In this document: piece by piece, positions 40,794-50,813 of the stretch | How the letters are laid out: the number at the start of each line of letters is the position of its first letter | How positions within the stretch are numbered: the stretch's first letter is position 1 | Assembly: GCF_028023875.1 (NCBI RefSeq) | Contig: NZ_JAQIPB010000002.1 | Span: 496,001-560,000 of the forward strand | Reading direction: 5' to 3' | Length of the DNA stretch: 64,000 nt | Source: Xenophilus arseniciresistens | GTDB lineage: Bacteria > Pseudomonadota > Gammaproteobacteria > Burkholderiales > Burkholderiaceae_C | Made by a program: the position numbers and the translations under genes | The notes under the pieces: model-generated | What the model was told of the DNA's origin: nothing | The model's input: only the letters and a program-made list of their open reading frames with translations | The model's database searches: none

Positions 40794-41819
40794 TCAGGCG
40801 CGATTGTAGTCCAACCCCCAGGCCGCGCAGGCGCTCGCAAGGTCGGCGGGCACGGCGGCACGCAGGTCCAGCGGCTGCTGCGTGAACGGATGGACGAAGG
40901 CCAGCCTGAAGGCATGCAGGCCCTGCCGCGCCAGGCCCTGCGCAGGCGCGCCGCCGTAGGTGGCATCGCCCACCAGCGGATGGCCGATGTGCGCCATGTG
41001 CACGCGGATCTGGTGCGTGCGCCCCGTCTCCAGCGTGCAGCGCACCAGGCAGGCCTCGCCATGGCTGCCCAGCGGCTCGATGAAGGTGCGCGCCGGCTTG
41101 CCCGACTGGTGGGCCAGATCGACCACCGCCATGCGCAGGCGGTTGCGCGGGTCGCGGCCGATGGCCGCATCCACCTGGCGGCCACTGCCCTGCCAGGCCC
41201 GGTGCGCGAGGGCCACGTACTGCCGAGTGACCTCGCGCGCGGCGATCATGCGCACCAGTGCCTCCATGGCGCGGCGGCTGCGTGCCACCACCATCAGGCC
41301 GCTGGTGTCGCGGTCCAGCCGGTGCACGATGCCCGCGCGCGGCAGTTGCGCGGCCTGCGCGTCGCGCGCCAGCAGGCCATTGAGCAGGGTGCCCTGCCAG
41401 TTGCCCGGGGCCGGATGCACGACCAGCCCTGCGGGCTTGTGGATCACGCACAGGTCCGCATCCTCATGCACCACGTCCAGCGCCATGGGCTCGGGCTTGA
41501 AGGCCTGGCTCTGCGGCGTGGGACGCAGCTGCACCACGCCCTGCTCGCCCACGCGCACCGGCGTGGAGGGCTTGCGCACGGCGCGGCCCTGCAACTGCAC
41601 TGCGCCTTCATCCACCAGTTGCTGCAGGTAGCTGCGCGAGAACTCGGGCACCAGCAGCGCCAGCGCGCGGTCCAGGCGCAGGCCGTGCAGTGCGGTGTCG
41701 ATGCGGAATGGGCGGCTCTCGCAGGCGCCTTCTTCAGGCTCGGCTTCGGGCTCATCGGCCGGGCTCTGCGCTGGCAGCGATTCGGCCAAATCCCCTTCGC
41801 TGGCGGGGCCGGCCGCCAC
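40794..41819 (-). CDS. rluD: 23S rRNA pseudouridine synthase RluD
   Basis: A 341-residue RluA-family enzyme. An S4 domain ([28 protein letters not shown]) precedes the catalytic [19 protein letters not shown] with its Asp, and [19 protein letters not shown] closes the site. The GTG start at 41819 has AGGGAGG six bases upstream and gives normal length; the ATG at 41930 would run 60 bases into divergent bamD and add non-conserved residues. RluD modifies helix 69 of 23S rRNA. Confidence 0.93.
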   Translation of the reverse strand: MAAGPASEGDLAESLPAQSPADEPEAEPEEGACESRPFRIDTALHGLRLDRALALLVPEFSRSYLQQLVDEGAVQLQGRAVRKPSTPVRVGEQGVVQLRPTPQSQAFKPEPMALDVVHEDADLCVIHKPAGLVVHPAPGNWQGTLLNGLLARDAQAAQLPRAGIVHRLDRDTSGLMVVARSRRAMEALVRMIAAREVTRQYVALAHRAWQGSGRQVDAAIGRDPRNRLRMAVVDLAHQSGKPARTFIEPLGSHGEACLVRCTLETGRTHQIRVHMAHIGHPLVGDATYGGAPAQGLARQGLHAFRLAFVHPFTQQPLDLRAAVPADLASACAAWGLDYNRA

Positions 41820-41831
41820 AGACGGCCTCCC

Positions 41832-41837
41832 TATAAT
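41832..41837 (+). promoter_or_regulatory. bamD: Candidate -10 element for bamD
   Basis: TATAAT, a perfect sigma70 -10 hexamer, lies 32 bases before the bamD ATG, which would give a leader of about 25 bases. No good -35 stands at 16-18 bases upstream (the region is CCGGCC-rich). The same bases overlap the leader of rluD on the other strand. Confidence 0.45.
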
Positions 41838-41869
41838 TCCACGGTCCTGTTTCAAGAAAGCTGCCTCAG

Positions 41870-42679
41870 ATGTATCGTGCCGGATTATCGAACGCTCCCG
41901 CCTGGGTCGCCCTGGCCTTGGCCGGTGCACTGCTGGTGGGCTGCTCCAGCACCGAAGAGGACCGCACCGCGAACTGGAGCCCCAACCGCCTCTATTCGGA
42001 GGCCAAGGAAGAGGCCGATGGCGGTGCCTACGACAAGGCCGTGCCGCTGTTCGAGAAGCTCGAAGGCCGTGCCGCCGGCACGCCGCTGGCCCAGCAGGCC
42101 CAGATCGACAAGGCCTACGCGCAGTACCGCGCGGGCGACAAGCCCCAGGCCATCGCCACGCTGGATCGCTTCATGAAGCTGCATCCGGCCAGCCCGGCGA
42201 TGGACTACGCGATCTACCTCAAGGGCGTGATCAACTTCAACGACGACCTGGGCATGTTCGCCTGGCTCACGCGCCAGGACCTCTCCGAGCGCGACCAGAA
42301 GGCGGCCAAGGAATCCTTCGAGTCCTTCAAGGAACTGGTCACGCGCTTTCCCGATTCGCGCTATGCCAACGATGCGCGCCAGCGCATGAACTACATCGTG
42401 AACTCGCTGGCCCAGTACGAAGTTCATGTGGCGCGCTATTACTACACGCGCGGCGCCTACCTGGCCGCCATCAACCGCGCGCAGATCGCGCTGGCCGAGT
42501 ACCGCGAAGTGCCTGCACTCGAGGAAGCGCTTTACATCATGGTGCGCTCCTACGACGCGCTGGGCATGACCGACCTGCGTGACGACACCCGCCGCGTGCT
42601 GACCACCAACTATCCGCAGAGCACCTACCTCAGCGAAGGCTTCCGCGCCAAGGATGAGCCGTGGTGGAAGCTGTGGTGA
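41870..42679 (+). CDS. bamD: Outer-membrane assembly lipoprotein BamD
   Basis: A 269-residue essential lipoprotein of the BAM complex. The lipobox LLVGCSS gives Cys25; TPR units follow (SPNRLYSEAKEEADGGAYDKAVPLFEKLE; AQYRAGDKPQAIATLDRFMKLHP; FPDSRYANDARQRMNYIVNSLAQYEVHVARYYYTRGAYLAAINRA). The WWKLW C-terminus is typical of betaproteobacterial ComL. It is divergent from rluD, a widely conserved arrangement, and ends at a UUCG-loop terminator. Confidence 0.96.
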   Translation: MYRAGLSNAPAWVALALAGALLVGCSSTEEDRTANWSPNRLYSEAKEEADGGAYDKAVPLFEKLEGRAAGTPLAQQAQIDKAYAQYRAGDKPQAIATLDRFMKLHPASPAMDYAIYLKGVINFNDDLGMFAWLTRQDLSERDQKAAKESFESFKELVTRFPDSRYANDARQRMNYIVNSLAQYEVHVARYYYTRGAYLAAINRAQIALAEYREVPALEEALYIMVRSYDALGMTDLRDDTRRVLTTNYPQSTYLSEGFRAKDEPWWKLW

Positions 42680-42728
42680 TGGGGCGCTGAGCGCGGCCTT
42701 TGCCCAACGCCAGCCACCAGGCACGCAG

Positions 42729-42748
42729 CGGCCACCTTCGGGTGGCCG
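42729..42748 (+). terminator. UUCG-loop terminator between bamD and the helicase gene
   Basis: CGGCCACC-TTCG-GGTGGCCG is a perfect eight-base stem with a stable tetraloop, 50 bp after bamD and followed by TTGTGCTTTCT. It lies between two convergent genes and can serve both, better on the plus strand. Confidence 0.75.
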
Positions 42749-42774
42749 TTGTGCTTTCTGCGACTGAAGGCGCC

Positions 42775-44820
42775 TCAGGCCGCGCCGTCGCTGGCCAGCG
42801 AAGCGAGCGCCTCGTCGAAATCGTCCGCCGTCTCCAGCCTTCGCATCGGCGGCAGGGCCGCAAGAAGACGCCGGCCATAGCCCATCTGCACCAGCCGCGT
42901 ATCACACACCACCAGCAGGCCGCGGTCGCTTTCGCGGCGGATCAGGCGGCCCGCGCCCTGCTTGAGCGCCACGGCGGCCTCGGGAATGGAGAAGTCGGCG
43001 AAGCCGCTGCGGCCCTGGGCCTCCAGACGCTGGGTGCGCGCTTCGACCAGCGGGTCGCCAGGCGGGGGAAAGGGCAGCTTGTCGATCACCACCAGTTGCA
43101 GGGCCTCGCCGGGCGCGTCGAAGCCTTCCCAGAACGACGCCGACGCGACCAGCACGCAGCCGCGCTGGCCGGGTTCGACCGCGGCGCGAAAGCGTTCCAT
43201 GAGCATGCGCTTGGGCAGTTCGCCCTGGACCAGGACGTCAATGGGCCCCTGCGCCGCCTGCAGCCGCTGGCGCACCGCATCGGCAATGGTGCGCAGCGCG
43301 CGCAGCGTGGTGGTCAGCACCAGCGTGCGCCCGCCCAGCCGCAAGGCGCCCTTCGCGGCCAGCGCAGCGACTTCAGCGCCATGACTGGCTTCATTGGGCC
43401 GCGCAAAGGGTTGCGGCACATACAGCGCGGCCTGCTGCGCGTAGTCGAAAGGGCTGGCCACGCGCAACACGGTGGCGTCCTGCAGGCCACAGGGTTCGGT
43501 GAACCACCGCAAGGCCGGCTCGGCGCCCAGCGTGGCCGAGGTGAAGACCCACGCGCGCGGGCGCTCGGGGTCGTGCGTGGCAGGCGCACTGCCCGGTTCA
43601 TCGTCCTGCGCATCCACCTGTTGTCGCGTGCGCAAGACCCGCGTGCGCATCGCCTCGGCGATGTCCAGCGGCGATTCGACCAGCCGCAGCTGCGTGCCCA
43701 CGTCGACCCAGCGCACGGCATCGTGGGCGCAGGCCGCAGCCATGCGCTGCGCACGCTCGGCCAGCCGCTGGGCCCGCTCGTGCAGGCGCACGAAGTCGGG
43801 TGCGATTTCGCTGCACATGGCCAGCGCCGCCATGGCGGTTTCAGCCGCCTGCTGCAGCGCGTCCAGGCCACTTTGCCATTGGGCTGGGGCCACGCCCTCG
43901 GGCGCCGAACCGGCCCAGCGCAACTTGGTGCCGGGCCATTGCTTGCCCACGCAAAGCCGCAGCTCGCGCGCGGCGCGATCCAGGTCGGCCGCCGCCTGCT
44001 GCCAGTCGGCCAGCCCGCGCGCCTGCTGCAGGCCCGCGGCCAGCAGGTCGTGGGCCAGGTCCAGCACCTGGCCCGTGCCCAGTTGCAGGCCCAGGAACTG
44101 CACGCCGGTTTCGTTGAGCTGATGCGCCTCGTCGAAGATCACCACGCGCACTGTGGGCAGCAGCTCGGCCATGCCGGTCTCGCGCACGGCCAGATCGGCG
44201 AAGAAGAGGTGGTGGTTGATCACCACCACGTCGGCGGCCAGCGCCTCGCGCCGCGCCAGGTTCACATGGCAGGCTTTGAACTGCGGGCACTGCGCGCCCA
44301 GGCAGTTCTCGCGCGTGGAGGTGATCAGCGGGATGAGCGGCGAGCGCTCGTCCAGCCCCGGCAGCTCGGCCAGGTCGCCAGAGCGCGTGCTGTGCGACCA
44401 GCGCTCGACCTTGGCCAGGGCACGCGCGGCCATGGGCTCGTGGCCGGCGTCGTGGCGGGCCAAACCCAGCCGGTGCAGGCACAGGTAGCTGCCGCGACCC
44501 TTGAGCAGCGCGGTGCGCAGGGGCAGGCCCAGGGCCTCCACCAGGCGCGGCAGGTCGCGGCCGAAGAGCTGGTCCTGCAGGGCCTTGGTGGCGGTGGAAA
44601 CAAGCACGCGTTCGCCGCTGAGCAGCGCCGGCACCAGGTAGGAAAAGGTCTTGCCTACGCCCGTGCCGGCCTCCACGACCAGGGCGCCGCCCTGCTCGAT
44701 GGTCTGCGCCACGGCCAGCGCCATGCGGGTCTGGCCCTCGCGCTCGCGGAACTGCGGCGCCGCGCGCGAGAGCAGACCCTCGGCGCCGAAAGCGGCCTCG
44801 ACTTCGGCTTGCAGGGACAT
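42775..44820 (-). CDS. DinG/YoaA-family Fe-S DNA helicase
   Basis: A 681-residue XPD-like superfamily 2 helicase. Walker A is EAGTGVGKTFSYLVPALL, the DEAH box is IFDEAHQLNE, and four Cys in YLCLHR and ENCLGAQCPQFKACH form the iron-sulfur cluster site. Motifs SATLG, ASASFWEGFDAPGE and KQGAGRLIRR belong to the C-terminal helicase domain. These enzymes resolve R-loops or repair damaged forks. YoaA rather than DinG is suggested by size and the cluster spacing, but not certain. The ATG at 44820 was chosen because upstream sequence is the DUF465 gene. Confidence 0.92.
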   Translation of the reverse strand: MSLQAEVEAAFGAEGLLSRAAPQFREREGQTRMALAVAQTIEQGGALVVEAGTGVGKTFSYLVPALLSGERVLVSTATKALQDQLFGRDLPRLVEALGLPLRTALLKGRGSYLCLHRLGLARHDAGHEPMAARALAKVERWSHSTRSGDLAELPGLDERSPLIPLITSTRENCLGAQCPQFKACHVNLARREALAADVVVINHHLFFADLAVRETGMAELLPTVRVVIFDEAHQLNETGVQFLGLQLGTGQVLDLAHDLLAAGLQQARGLADWQQAAADLDRAARELRLCVGKQWPGTKLRWAGSAPEGVAPAQWQSGLDALQQAAETAMAALAMCSEIAPDFVRLHERAQRLAERAQRMAAACAHDAVRWVDVGTQLRLVESPLDIAEAMRTRVLRTRQQVDAQDDEPGSAPATHDPERPRAWVFTSATLGAEPALRWFTEPCGLQDATVLRVASPFDYAQQAALYVPQPFARPNEASHGAEVAALAAKGALRLGGRTLVLTTTLRALRTIADAVRQRLQAAQGPIDVLVQGELPKRMLMERFRAAVEPGQRGCVLVASASFWEGFDAPGEALQLVVIDKLPFPPPGDPLVEARTQRLEAQGRSGFADFSIPEAAVALKQGAGRLIRRESDRGLLVVCDTRLVQMGYGRRLLAALPPMRRLETADDFDEALASLASDGAA

Positions 44821-44891
44821 CAGCGCGGGGCTCTTTGAAGGCCAGTGCCGTGCACGGCAGGTGCTCTCATGGATGGATGCGCAGCGCCCAT

Positions 44892-45095
44892 TCAGGCCGG
44901 CTCGGAGGGTTCGAGCAGCCGCTCCAGCCGCGCAATCTCGTCGCGCAGGGCCAGTCGCCGCTTCTTCAGGCGGCGCAGCAGCAACTCGTCGGGCATGGCG
45001 GACTCGGCCACGCGATCGACACTGGCATCCAGGTCGGCGTGCTCGATGCGCAACTCGATGAGCCGGCGCGACAGGGAGTGAAGATGGGTGTCCAA
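44892..45095 (-). CDS. DUF465 (YdcH-like) small protein, TTG start
   Basis: A 67-residue helical-hairpin protein with the DUF465 pattern: HSLSRRLIELRIEHADLDASVDR, then LLRRLKKRRLALRDEIARLE. Its only plausible start is the TTG at 45095; there is no upstream in-frame start before a TGA. No Shine-Dalgarno is seen and the start lies five bases after a T6 run belonging to an intrinsic terminator (45101-45128). It is followed after 71 bp by the helicase gene. Molecular role unknown. Confidence 0.85.
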   Translation of the reverse strand: MDTHLHSLSRRLIELRIEHADLDASVDRVAESAMPDELLLRRLKKRRLALRDEIARLERLLEPSEPA

Positions 45096-45100
45096 GACAG

Positions 45101-45128
45101 AAAAAAGCCCGATGCCGTGACATCAGGC
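45101..45128 (-). terminator. Intrinsic terminator or attenuator just ahead of the DUF465 gene
   Basis: On the minus strand GCCTGATG-TCACGG-CATCGGGC (one G-T wobble) is an eight-base stem followed at once by TTTTTT. The DUF465 TTG begins five bases later. A -10-like TATTAT (minus, 45152-45147) lies just upstream, so a transcript from there would meet this terminator before the gene. The polarity of the T-run excludes a plus-strand role. Confidence 0.65.
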
Positions 45129-45241
45129 GGCATGAGCCGGCGCCACATAATAGCGCCGCGCTTGCGCCAGACTCTCTTTGAGAAACTGTCGTGCCGGCGT
45201 CCATCCTCCAGCCTCGCTCCCCGGGCTTCGCCCCTCACCCT

Positions 45242-46024
45242 ATGCCCAAAGGCTTTCGACTCACCGGCGCCACCGCGCTCCACCAGGGTGACCGCCCCTA
45301 TCAGCAGGACCAGGTCCTGCTGCTGCCCCATCCGCGCATTCAAGGCTGCGTGCTGGGCATCGTGGCCGATGGCATGGGCGGGCGCAGCGGCGGGCGCAAG
45401 GCCTCCGACCAGGTGCTGATGACCGCGCAGCAGCTGTTTGCACGCTATGCGCCCGGCCACGAGGAACCCGCCGCGCTGCTGGAGCGCCTGATCGAGGACG
45501 CGCACACCGTCATCAAGCTGACGGCGGTGTCTGCCGAACAGGAGCCGCACAGCACCGTGGCCGCCTTCCTGCTGGAGCCCCAGGGCGCCGGCGCCTGGGC
45601 GCACGCGGGCGATTCGCGCATCTACCACTTCCGCAAGGGCCGCCTGGTGCGGCGCACGCGCGACCACTCCTACGTGGAGGCCCTGGTGGCGCGCGGGGAG
45701 ATCAGCGAACAGGAGGCGCTGGCCCATCCGCAGGCCAACATCCTGGTGGGCTGCCTGGGCATGCGCTCCACGCCGCCGCCCCTCGACTCACACCGCTTCG
45801 AGCCCATGCGCCCCGGCGATGCGCTGCTGGCCTGCAGCGACGGTCTCTGGCACTACTTCACGCCCGAGGAGCTGGGCGCCGTGATCGCCGAACAGTCGCC
45901 GCGCGCGGCCGCGCAACTGCTGATCGACGAAGCCCGCCAGCGCGCGCGTGGCGCGGGCGACAACCTGTCGCTGGTGATCCTGAAGCTCGAGCCGCTGCCG
46001 CTCGAAGCCGAAGACGCGGCCTGA
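45242..46024 (+). CDS. PP2C-type (PPM) serine/threonine phosphatase
   Basis: A 260-residue metal-dependent protein phosphatase. Motifs: TALHQGDRPYQQDQ (first metal Asp region), VADGMGGRSGGRKASD, AGDSRIYHFRKGRLVRRTRDHS, LACSDGLWHYFT and GDNLSLVIL. A GTG at 45191 would add 17 residues and is an alternative; neither start has a strong ribosome site. No kinase gene is nearby. It likely reverses Ser/Thr phosphorylation in the cytoplasm; its partner is unknown. Convergent with the next gene, 13 bp apart. Confidence 0.9.
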   Translation: MPKGFRLTGATALHQGDRPYQQDQVLLLPHPRIQGCVLGIVADGMGGRSGGRKASDQVLMTAQQLFARYAPGHEEPAALLERLIEDAHTVIKLTAVSAEQEPHSTVAAFLLEPQGAGAWAHAGDSRIYHFRKGRLVRRTRDHSYVEALVARGEISEQEALAHPQANILVGCLGMRSTPPPLDSHRFEPMRPGDALLACSDGLWHYFTPEELGAVIAEQSPRAAAQLLIDEARQRARGAGDNLSLVILKLEPLPLEAEDAA

Positions 46025-46037
46025 CCGAGGCCGCGCT

Positions 46038-46691
46038 TCAGCGCACGGGTGCCGGCAAGGGCGCTGCCGGCGCCTTCTCTTTCTCGGCATTCAGGCGCGC
46101 ACGCTCCTCGCGGCGCTTGAGCGCATCGGCCTGCTTGCGCTTGAAGCGCTCCCTGGCTTCGGGCTCCTGCGCGCGGCGCTGCTCGACCGACGCCGCATGG
46201 TCGGCACGCTCTTGCTGACGGGACTCGAAGTCGGCGCGGTTCTGCGCGGCCTCGGCCGCCTTGCCGGCGCGACTGCGGGCGTTTTCGGCGGCACGCTCCT
46301 CGCGTGCGCGCTGGCCCTCGGCGGCACTCTGGCGCTGCTGGGCGTCGGGCGCAGCGGGTGCGGCCTGCTTGGCCTCCAGCCGCTCCAGTTGCTCGGCACC
46401 GCGGCGCTTGCGCTGCATGTCGTTGAGCATGGTCTCCTGGCGCCGCAGATCGTCGGTATCGTCGCGCAGGCGGCGGCGGCTCTCGCGCAGGCAATCCTCG
46501 ACGGCGAAGCGCTGGTAGCAGGCCGCGCGCTCCTGCGCGTGGCGCGCGTCGATCACGCGGCGCTGCGCGCCGATGCGCTCGCGCTCGGCATCGATCTGCG
46601 CATCGCTCAGGCCCTGGGCGAGCGCGGCCGTGCCCGTGGCCAGCAACAGCCAGGAAGTGAGAACGCGGGAAAGGGGCCTATTGAGCTTCAT
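46038..46691 (-). CDS. Hypothetical exported coiled-coil protein
   Basis: A 217-residue protein with a Sec signal peptide (LTSWLLLATGTAALAQ, cleavage near residue 26) and a highly charged helical mature part. Two Cys (AACYQRFAVEDCLRES) near residues 58 and 67 could form a disulfide in the periplasm. The rest is Arg/Glu/Ala-rich repeats such as KQADALKRREERARLNAEKEK. Its ATG overlaps the zapE stop in ATGA. I do not recognise a family; a periplasmic structural or adaptor protein is possible. Confidence 0.8.
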   Translation of the reverse strand: MKLNRPLSRVLTSWLLLATGTAALAQGLSDAQIDAERERIGAQRRVIDARHAQERAACYQRFAVEDCLRESRRRLRDDTDDLRRQETMLNDMQRKRRGAEQLERLEAKQAAPAAPDAQQRQSAAEGQRAREERAAENARSRAGKAAEAAQNRADFESRQQERADHAASVEQRRAQEPEARERFKRKQADALKRREERARLNAEKEKAPAAPLPAPVR

Positions 46692-47788
46692 GTGAGTCGG
46701 GTGTCCACAACACGGCGCTCCAGCGCCAGGAACTCGGCCGACTGCATCTCCGTCAGGCGCGAAACGGTGCGCGGGAACTCGTGCGACAGCGGGCCTTCGG
46801 TGTACAACGCCTCGGGCGGCACGGCCGCCGACAGGATCAGCTTCACGCGCCGGTCATAGAACACGTCCACCAGCCAGGTGAATCGGCGCGCCTCGGAAGC
46901 CATGTTCACGGGCATGTGCGGCACGTCCGACACCAGCACGGTGTGGAACTGGCTCGCGATCTCCAGGTAGTCGTTCATCGAGCGCGGGCCGCCGCACAGC
47001 GTCTTGAAGTCGAACCACACCACGCCGCCCGCGCGCCGGCGCGCACGGATCTCGCGCTTCTCGATGTGCAGCACCGGGTTGTCGTCGCCCTTCTCGGCCA
47101 GCTGTTCGAAGGTCTTGCGCAACTGCTTCTCGGCCGCCGAATCGTTGGGCGTGAGGTACAGCGGCACCTGCTCGAGCGTGCGGCGCCGGTAGTCGGTGCC
47201 GTTGTCCACGCTCATCACGTCCATCTTGGCGTTGAGCAACTCGATGGCGGGCTTGATCCGGTCCCGGTGCAGCCCGCCCGGATAGAGATCGTCGGGCTTG
47301 AAATTCGAGGTGGTGACGAAGCCCACGCCGTTCTCGAACAGCGCCACCAACAAGCGGTGCAGGATCATCGCGTCGGTGATGTCCGCCACATGGAACTCGT
47401 CGAAGCAGATCAGCCTGAAGCGCTTGGCGATGCGCTTGCCCAGCTCGTCCAGCGGGTTCACCGTGCCCTGCAGCTCATGCAGCTCGCGGTGCACCTCGCG
47501 CATGAACTCGTGGAAGTGCAGGCGCGTCTTGCGGTTGACCGGGACCGCGTTGTAGAAGCAGTCCATGATGAAACTCTTGCCGCGCCCCACCCCGCCGTAC
47601 ATGTAGACGCCGCGCGGGATCTCGGGCCGGTTGATCAGTTTCTTGAAGGCGTTGGAACGCTGGGACTTGTAGTGCGCCCAGTCGCGCGCGCATCGGTCCA
47701 GCGCCTCGACGGCACGCAGTTGGGCCGGATCGGCCTGAAAACCGCGGGTCTTCAGTTCGGCCTCGTAGGCTTGTTTGACGGTCTGCAA
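46688..47788 (-). CDS. zapE: Cell-division ATPase ZapE (AFG1-like)
   Basis: A 366-residue AFG1/ZapE ATPase. Walker A is YGGVGRGKSFIMDCFY, Walker B LICFDEFHVADITDA, and YLTPNDSAAEKQLRKTFEQL with WFDFKTLCGGPRSMNDYLEIA are diagnostic. ZapE acts on FtsZ rings during constriction under stress in E. coli. It follows lpd by 96 bp across a terminator-like hairpin and is coupled to the hypothetical periplasmic protein. Confidence 0.95.
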   Translation of the reverse strand: MQTVKQAYEAELKTRGFQADPAQLRAVEALDRCARDWAHYKSQRSNAFKKLINRPEIPRGVYMYGGVGRGKSFIMDCFYNAVPVNRKTRLHFHEFMREVHRELHELQGTVNPLDELGKRIAKRFRLICFDEFHVADITDAMILHRLLVALFENGVGFVTTSNFKPDDLYPGGLHRDRIKPAIELLNAKMDVMSVDNGTDYRRRTLEQVPLYLTPNDSAAEKQLRKTFEQLAEKGDDNPVLHIEKREIRARRRAGGVVWFDFKTLCGGPRSMNDYLEIASQFHTVLVSDVPHMPVNMASEARRFTWLVDVFYDRRVKLILSAAVPPEALYTEGPLSHEFPRTVSRLTEMQSAEFLALERRVVDTRLT

Positions 47789-47825
47789 GGGGGTGCTGCT
47801 CAGGAAGGTCGGGCAGAAATGGGAA

Positions 47826-47859
47826 GGCCGCCCGCGCTCCGCAAGGAGCAGGGGCGGCC
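47826..47859 (-). terminator. Terminator-like hairpin after lpd
   Basis: GGCCGCCC and GGGCGGCC form an outer eight-base stem; GCTCC-GCAA-GGAGC is an inner stem with a GNRA loop, separated by a two-base mismatch. On the minus strand it is followed by TTCCCATTTCTG. It likely ends the odhA-odhB-lpd transcript before zapE. Confidence 0.65.
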
Positions 47860-47884
47860 CGCAGTATCAGCGATCAACCACGCA

Positions 47885-49312
47885 TCAGAAGTTCAGCGTG
47901 CGCTTGTCCACGGCCAGTGCGGCTTCCTTGGTCGCTTCAGACAGCGAGGGGTGCGCATGGCAGATGCGCGCGATGTCTTCGGCGCTGGCCTTGAACTCCA
48001 TCGCCACCACGGCTTCGGAGATCAGCTCGCTGGCCATGGGGCCCACGATGTGAACGCCCAGGATCTCGTCGGTCTTGGCGTCGGCCAGGAACTTCACCAT
48101 GCCCGTCGTGTCGCCCAGCGCACGCGCGCGGCCGTTGGCCAGGAAGGGGAAGGTGCCGGCCTTGTAGGCGACGCCGTCGGCCTTGAGCTGCTGCTCGGTG
48201 CGGCCCACCCACGCGATCTCGGGGCTGGTGTAGATCACCCACGGGATGGTGTTGAAGTTCACGTGTCCGTGCTGGCCGGCAATGCGCTCGGCCACGGCCA
48301 CGCCCTCTTCCTCGGCCTTGTGCGCGAGCATGGGGCCGCGCACCACGTCGCCCACGGCCCACACGTTGGGCAGGCTGGTGCGGCACTCGTCGTCGACCAC
48401 GATGGCGCCGCGCTCGTCCAGCTTCAGGCCCACGGCTTCGGCGTTCAGGCCGATGGTGTTGGGCACGCGGCCGATGGACACGATCAGCTTGTCGGCATCC
48501 AGCGTCTGGGCTTCGCCCTTGGCGTTGGTGTAGGCAATCGACACGCCCTTCTTCGAGGTCTTGACCTCGCCGACCTTCACGCCCAGCTCGACCTTCAGGC
48601 CCTGCTTGTCGAAAGCCTTCTTGGCTTCCTTGGCGATCTGCTCGTCCACGGCACCCAGGAAGGTCGGCAGACCTTCGAGGATGGTGACGTCCGAGCCCAG
48701 ACGACGCCAGACCGAACCCATTTCCAGGCCGATCACGCCCGAGCCGATGAGCGCGAGCTTCTTGGGCACGGCGCCCACGCGCAGCGCGCCGTCGTTGCTC
48801 AGCACGGTCTCTTCGTCGAAGGCCACGCCGGGCAGCGCGCGGGCGTTGGAGCCCGTGGCGACGATGATGTGCTTGCCGGTGATGGTTTCTTCTTCCTTGC
48901 CGGCGACCTTGATCTCGTAGGCGCCGTCGGCCGCCTTGGCGAAGGAGCCGCGGCCGTGGAAGAAGCTGACCTTGTTCTTCTTGAACAGGTACAGGATGCC
49001 GTCGTTGTTCTGCTTCACGACGGTGTCCTTGCGGCCGATCATCTTGGCCACGTCGATCTTCACGTCGCTGGCGCTGATGCCGTGCTCGGCGAAGTGCTTG
49101 TTCGCATGCTCGAAATGCTCGGACGACTGCAGCAGCGCCTTGGAGGGGATGCAACCCACGTTGGTGCAGGTGCCGCCGGGCGCCGGGCCGCCCTTGTCGT
49201 TCTTCCACTCGTCGATGCAAGCGGTATTGAAGCCCAGCTGGGCCGCGCGGATGGCGGCGATGTAGCCGCCGGGGCCGCCGCCGATGACGACGACGTCAAA
49301 ATTTTTACTCAT
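47885..49312 (-). CDS. lpdG: Dihydrolipoamide dehydrogenase of the 2-oxoglutarate complex
   Basis: A 475-residue FAD flavoprotein (E3) that reoxidises lipoamide. The FAD motif [14 protein letters not shown], the redox-active pair C49/C54 in [13 protein letters not shown], the NAD motif [17 protein letters not shown] and the C-terminal HAHPSLSE with active His are visible. It has no lipoyl domain, in contrast to the E3 at 58727. Third gene of the odh operon. Confidence 0.96.
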   Translation of the reverse strand: MSKNFDVVVIGGGPGGYIAAIRAAQLGFNTACIDEWKNDKGGPAPGGTCTNVGCIPSKALLQSSEHFEHANKHFAEHGISASDVKIDVAKMIGRKDTVVKQNNDGILYLFKKNKVSFFHGRGSFAKAADGAYEIKVAGKEEETITGKHIIVATGSNARALPGVAFDEETVLSNDGALRVGAVPKKLALIGSGVIGLEMGSVWRRLGSDVTILEGLPTFLGAVDEQIAKEAKKAFDKQGLKVELGVKVGEVKTSKKGVSIAYTNAKGEAQTLDADKLIVSIGRVPNTIGLNAEAVGLKLDERGAIVVDDECRTSLPNVWAVGDVVRGPMLAHKAEEEGVAVAERIAGQHGHVNFNTIPWVIYTSPEIAWVGRTEQQLKADGVAYKAGTFPFLANGRARALGDTTGMVKFLADAKTDEILGVHIVGPMASELISEAVVAMEFKASAEDIARICHAHPSLSEATKEAALAVDKRTLNF

Positions 49313-49389
49313 GGATGGCCTTCACGAATGGGGGGGTGAAGTGGTGCAGCAGCCGTAGCGAGCGTCCTGAGGTTGTGTCGAGCACCGCA

Positions 49390-49407
49390 GCCGTACTGAC
49401 GTACGGC
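49390..49407 (-). repeat. Palindromic hairpin in the odhB-lpd spacer
   Basis: GCCGTAC-TGAC-GTACGGC is a perfect seven-base stem. It is embedded in a spacer of 144 bp that also repeats the word GCCGTA(G/C) and reads GAGGAGCGCAGGCGC after the stem. The position inside an operon and the word repetition suggest a dispersed intergenic element; copy number outside the window is unknown. Confidence 0.4.
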
Positions 49408-49456
49408 GAGGAGCGCAGGCGCAAGATCAGGGCGCGCAGTAGGCTGGTGCGCCGCT

Positions 49457-50716
<1,260 letters not shown>

Positions 50717-50767
50717 GTTGTTCTCGGTGAACGTTTTGCGTTGAGCGTTATTCGTTGGAAGCGGCGA

Positions 50768-50801
50768 CCGGGCGCGGGGCCATCCAAGGCCCGGCGCCCG
50801 G
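50768..50801 (-). promoter_or_regulatory. Stable hairpin between odhA and odhB
   Basis: CCGGGCGCGGGGCC (50768-50781) pairs with GGCCCGGCGCCCGG (50788-50801) with one mismatch and a six-base loop. No T-run follows on the minus strand. It probably stabilises the upstream mRNA or tunes the E1:E2 ratio; a partial terminator is possible. Confidence 0.5.
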
Positions 50802-50813
50802 CACGAAGCCGCG

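Noticed and set aside
41820-41930. Upstream ATG for rluD at 41930
   Set aside because: It overlaps bamD by 60 bases and adds residues without family similarity; the GTG at 41819 has a near-perfect AGGGAGG at the right distance.
42679-47885. A defence or signalling island suggested by a helicase next to a PP2C phosphatase
   Set aside because: DinG/YoaA, DUF465, PP2C and ZapE are ordinary chromosomal genes; there is no kinase, nuclease, toxin or mobility gene among them.
46781-49339. An 852-codon plus-strand open frame
   Set aside because: Antisense to zapE and lpd, which are confidently identified.
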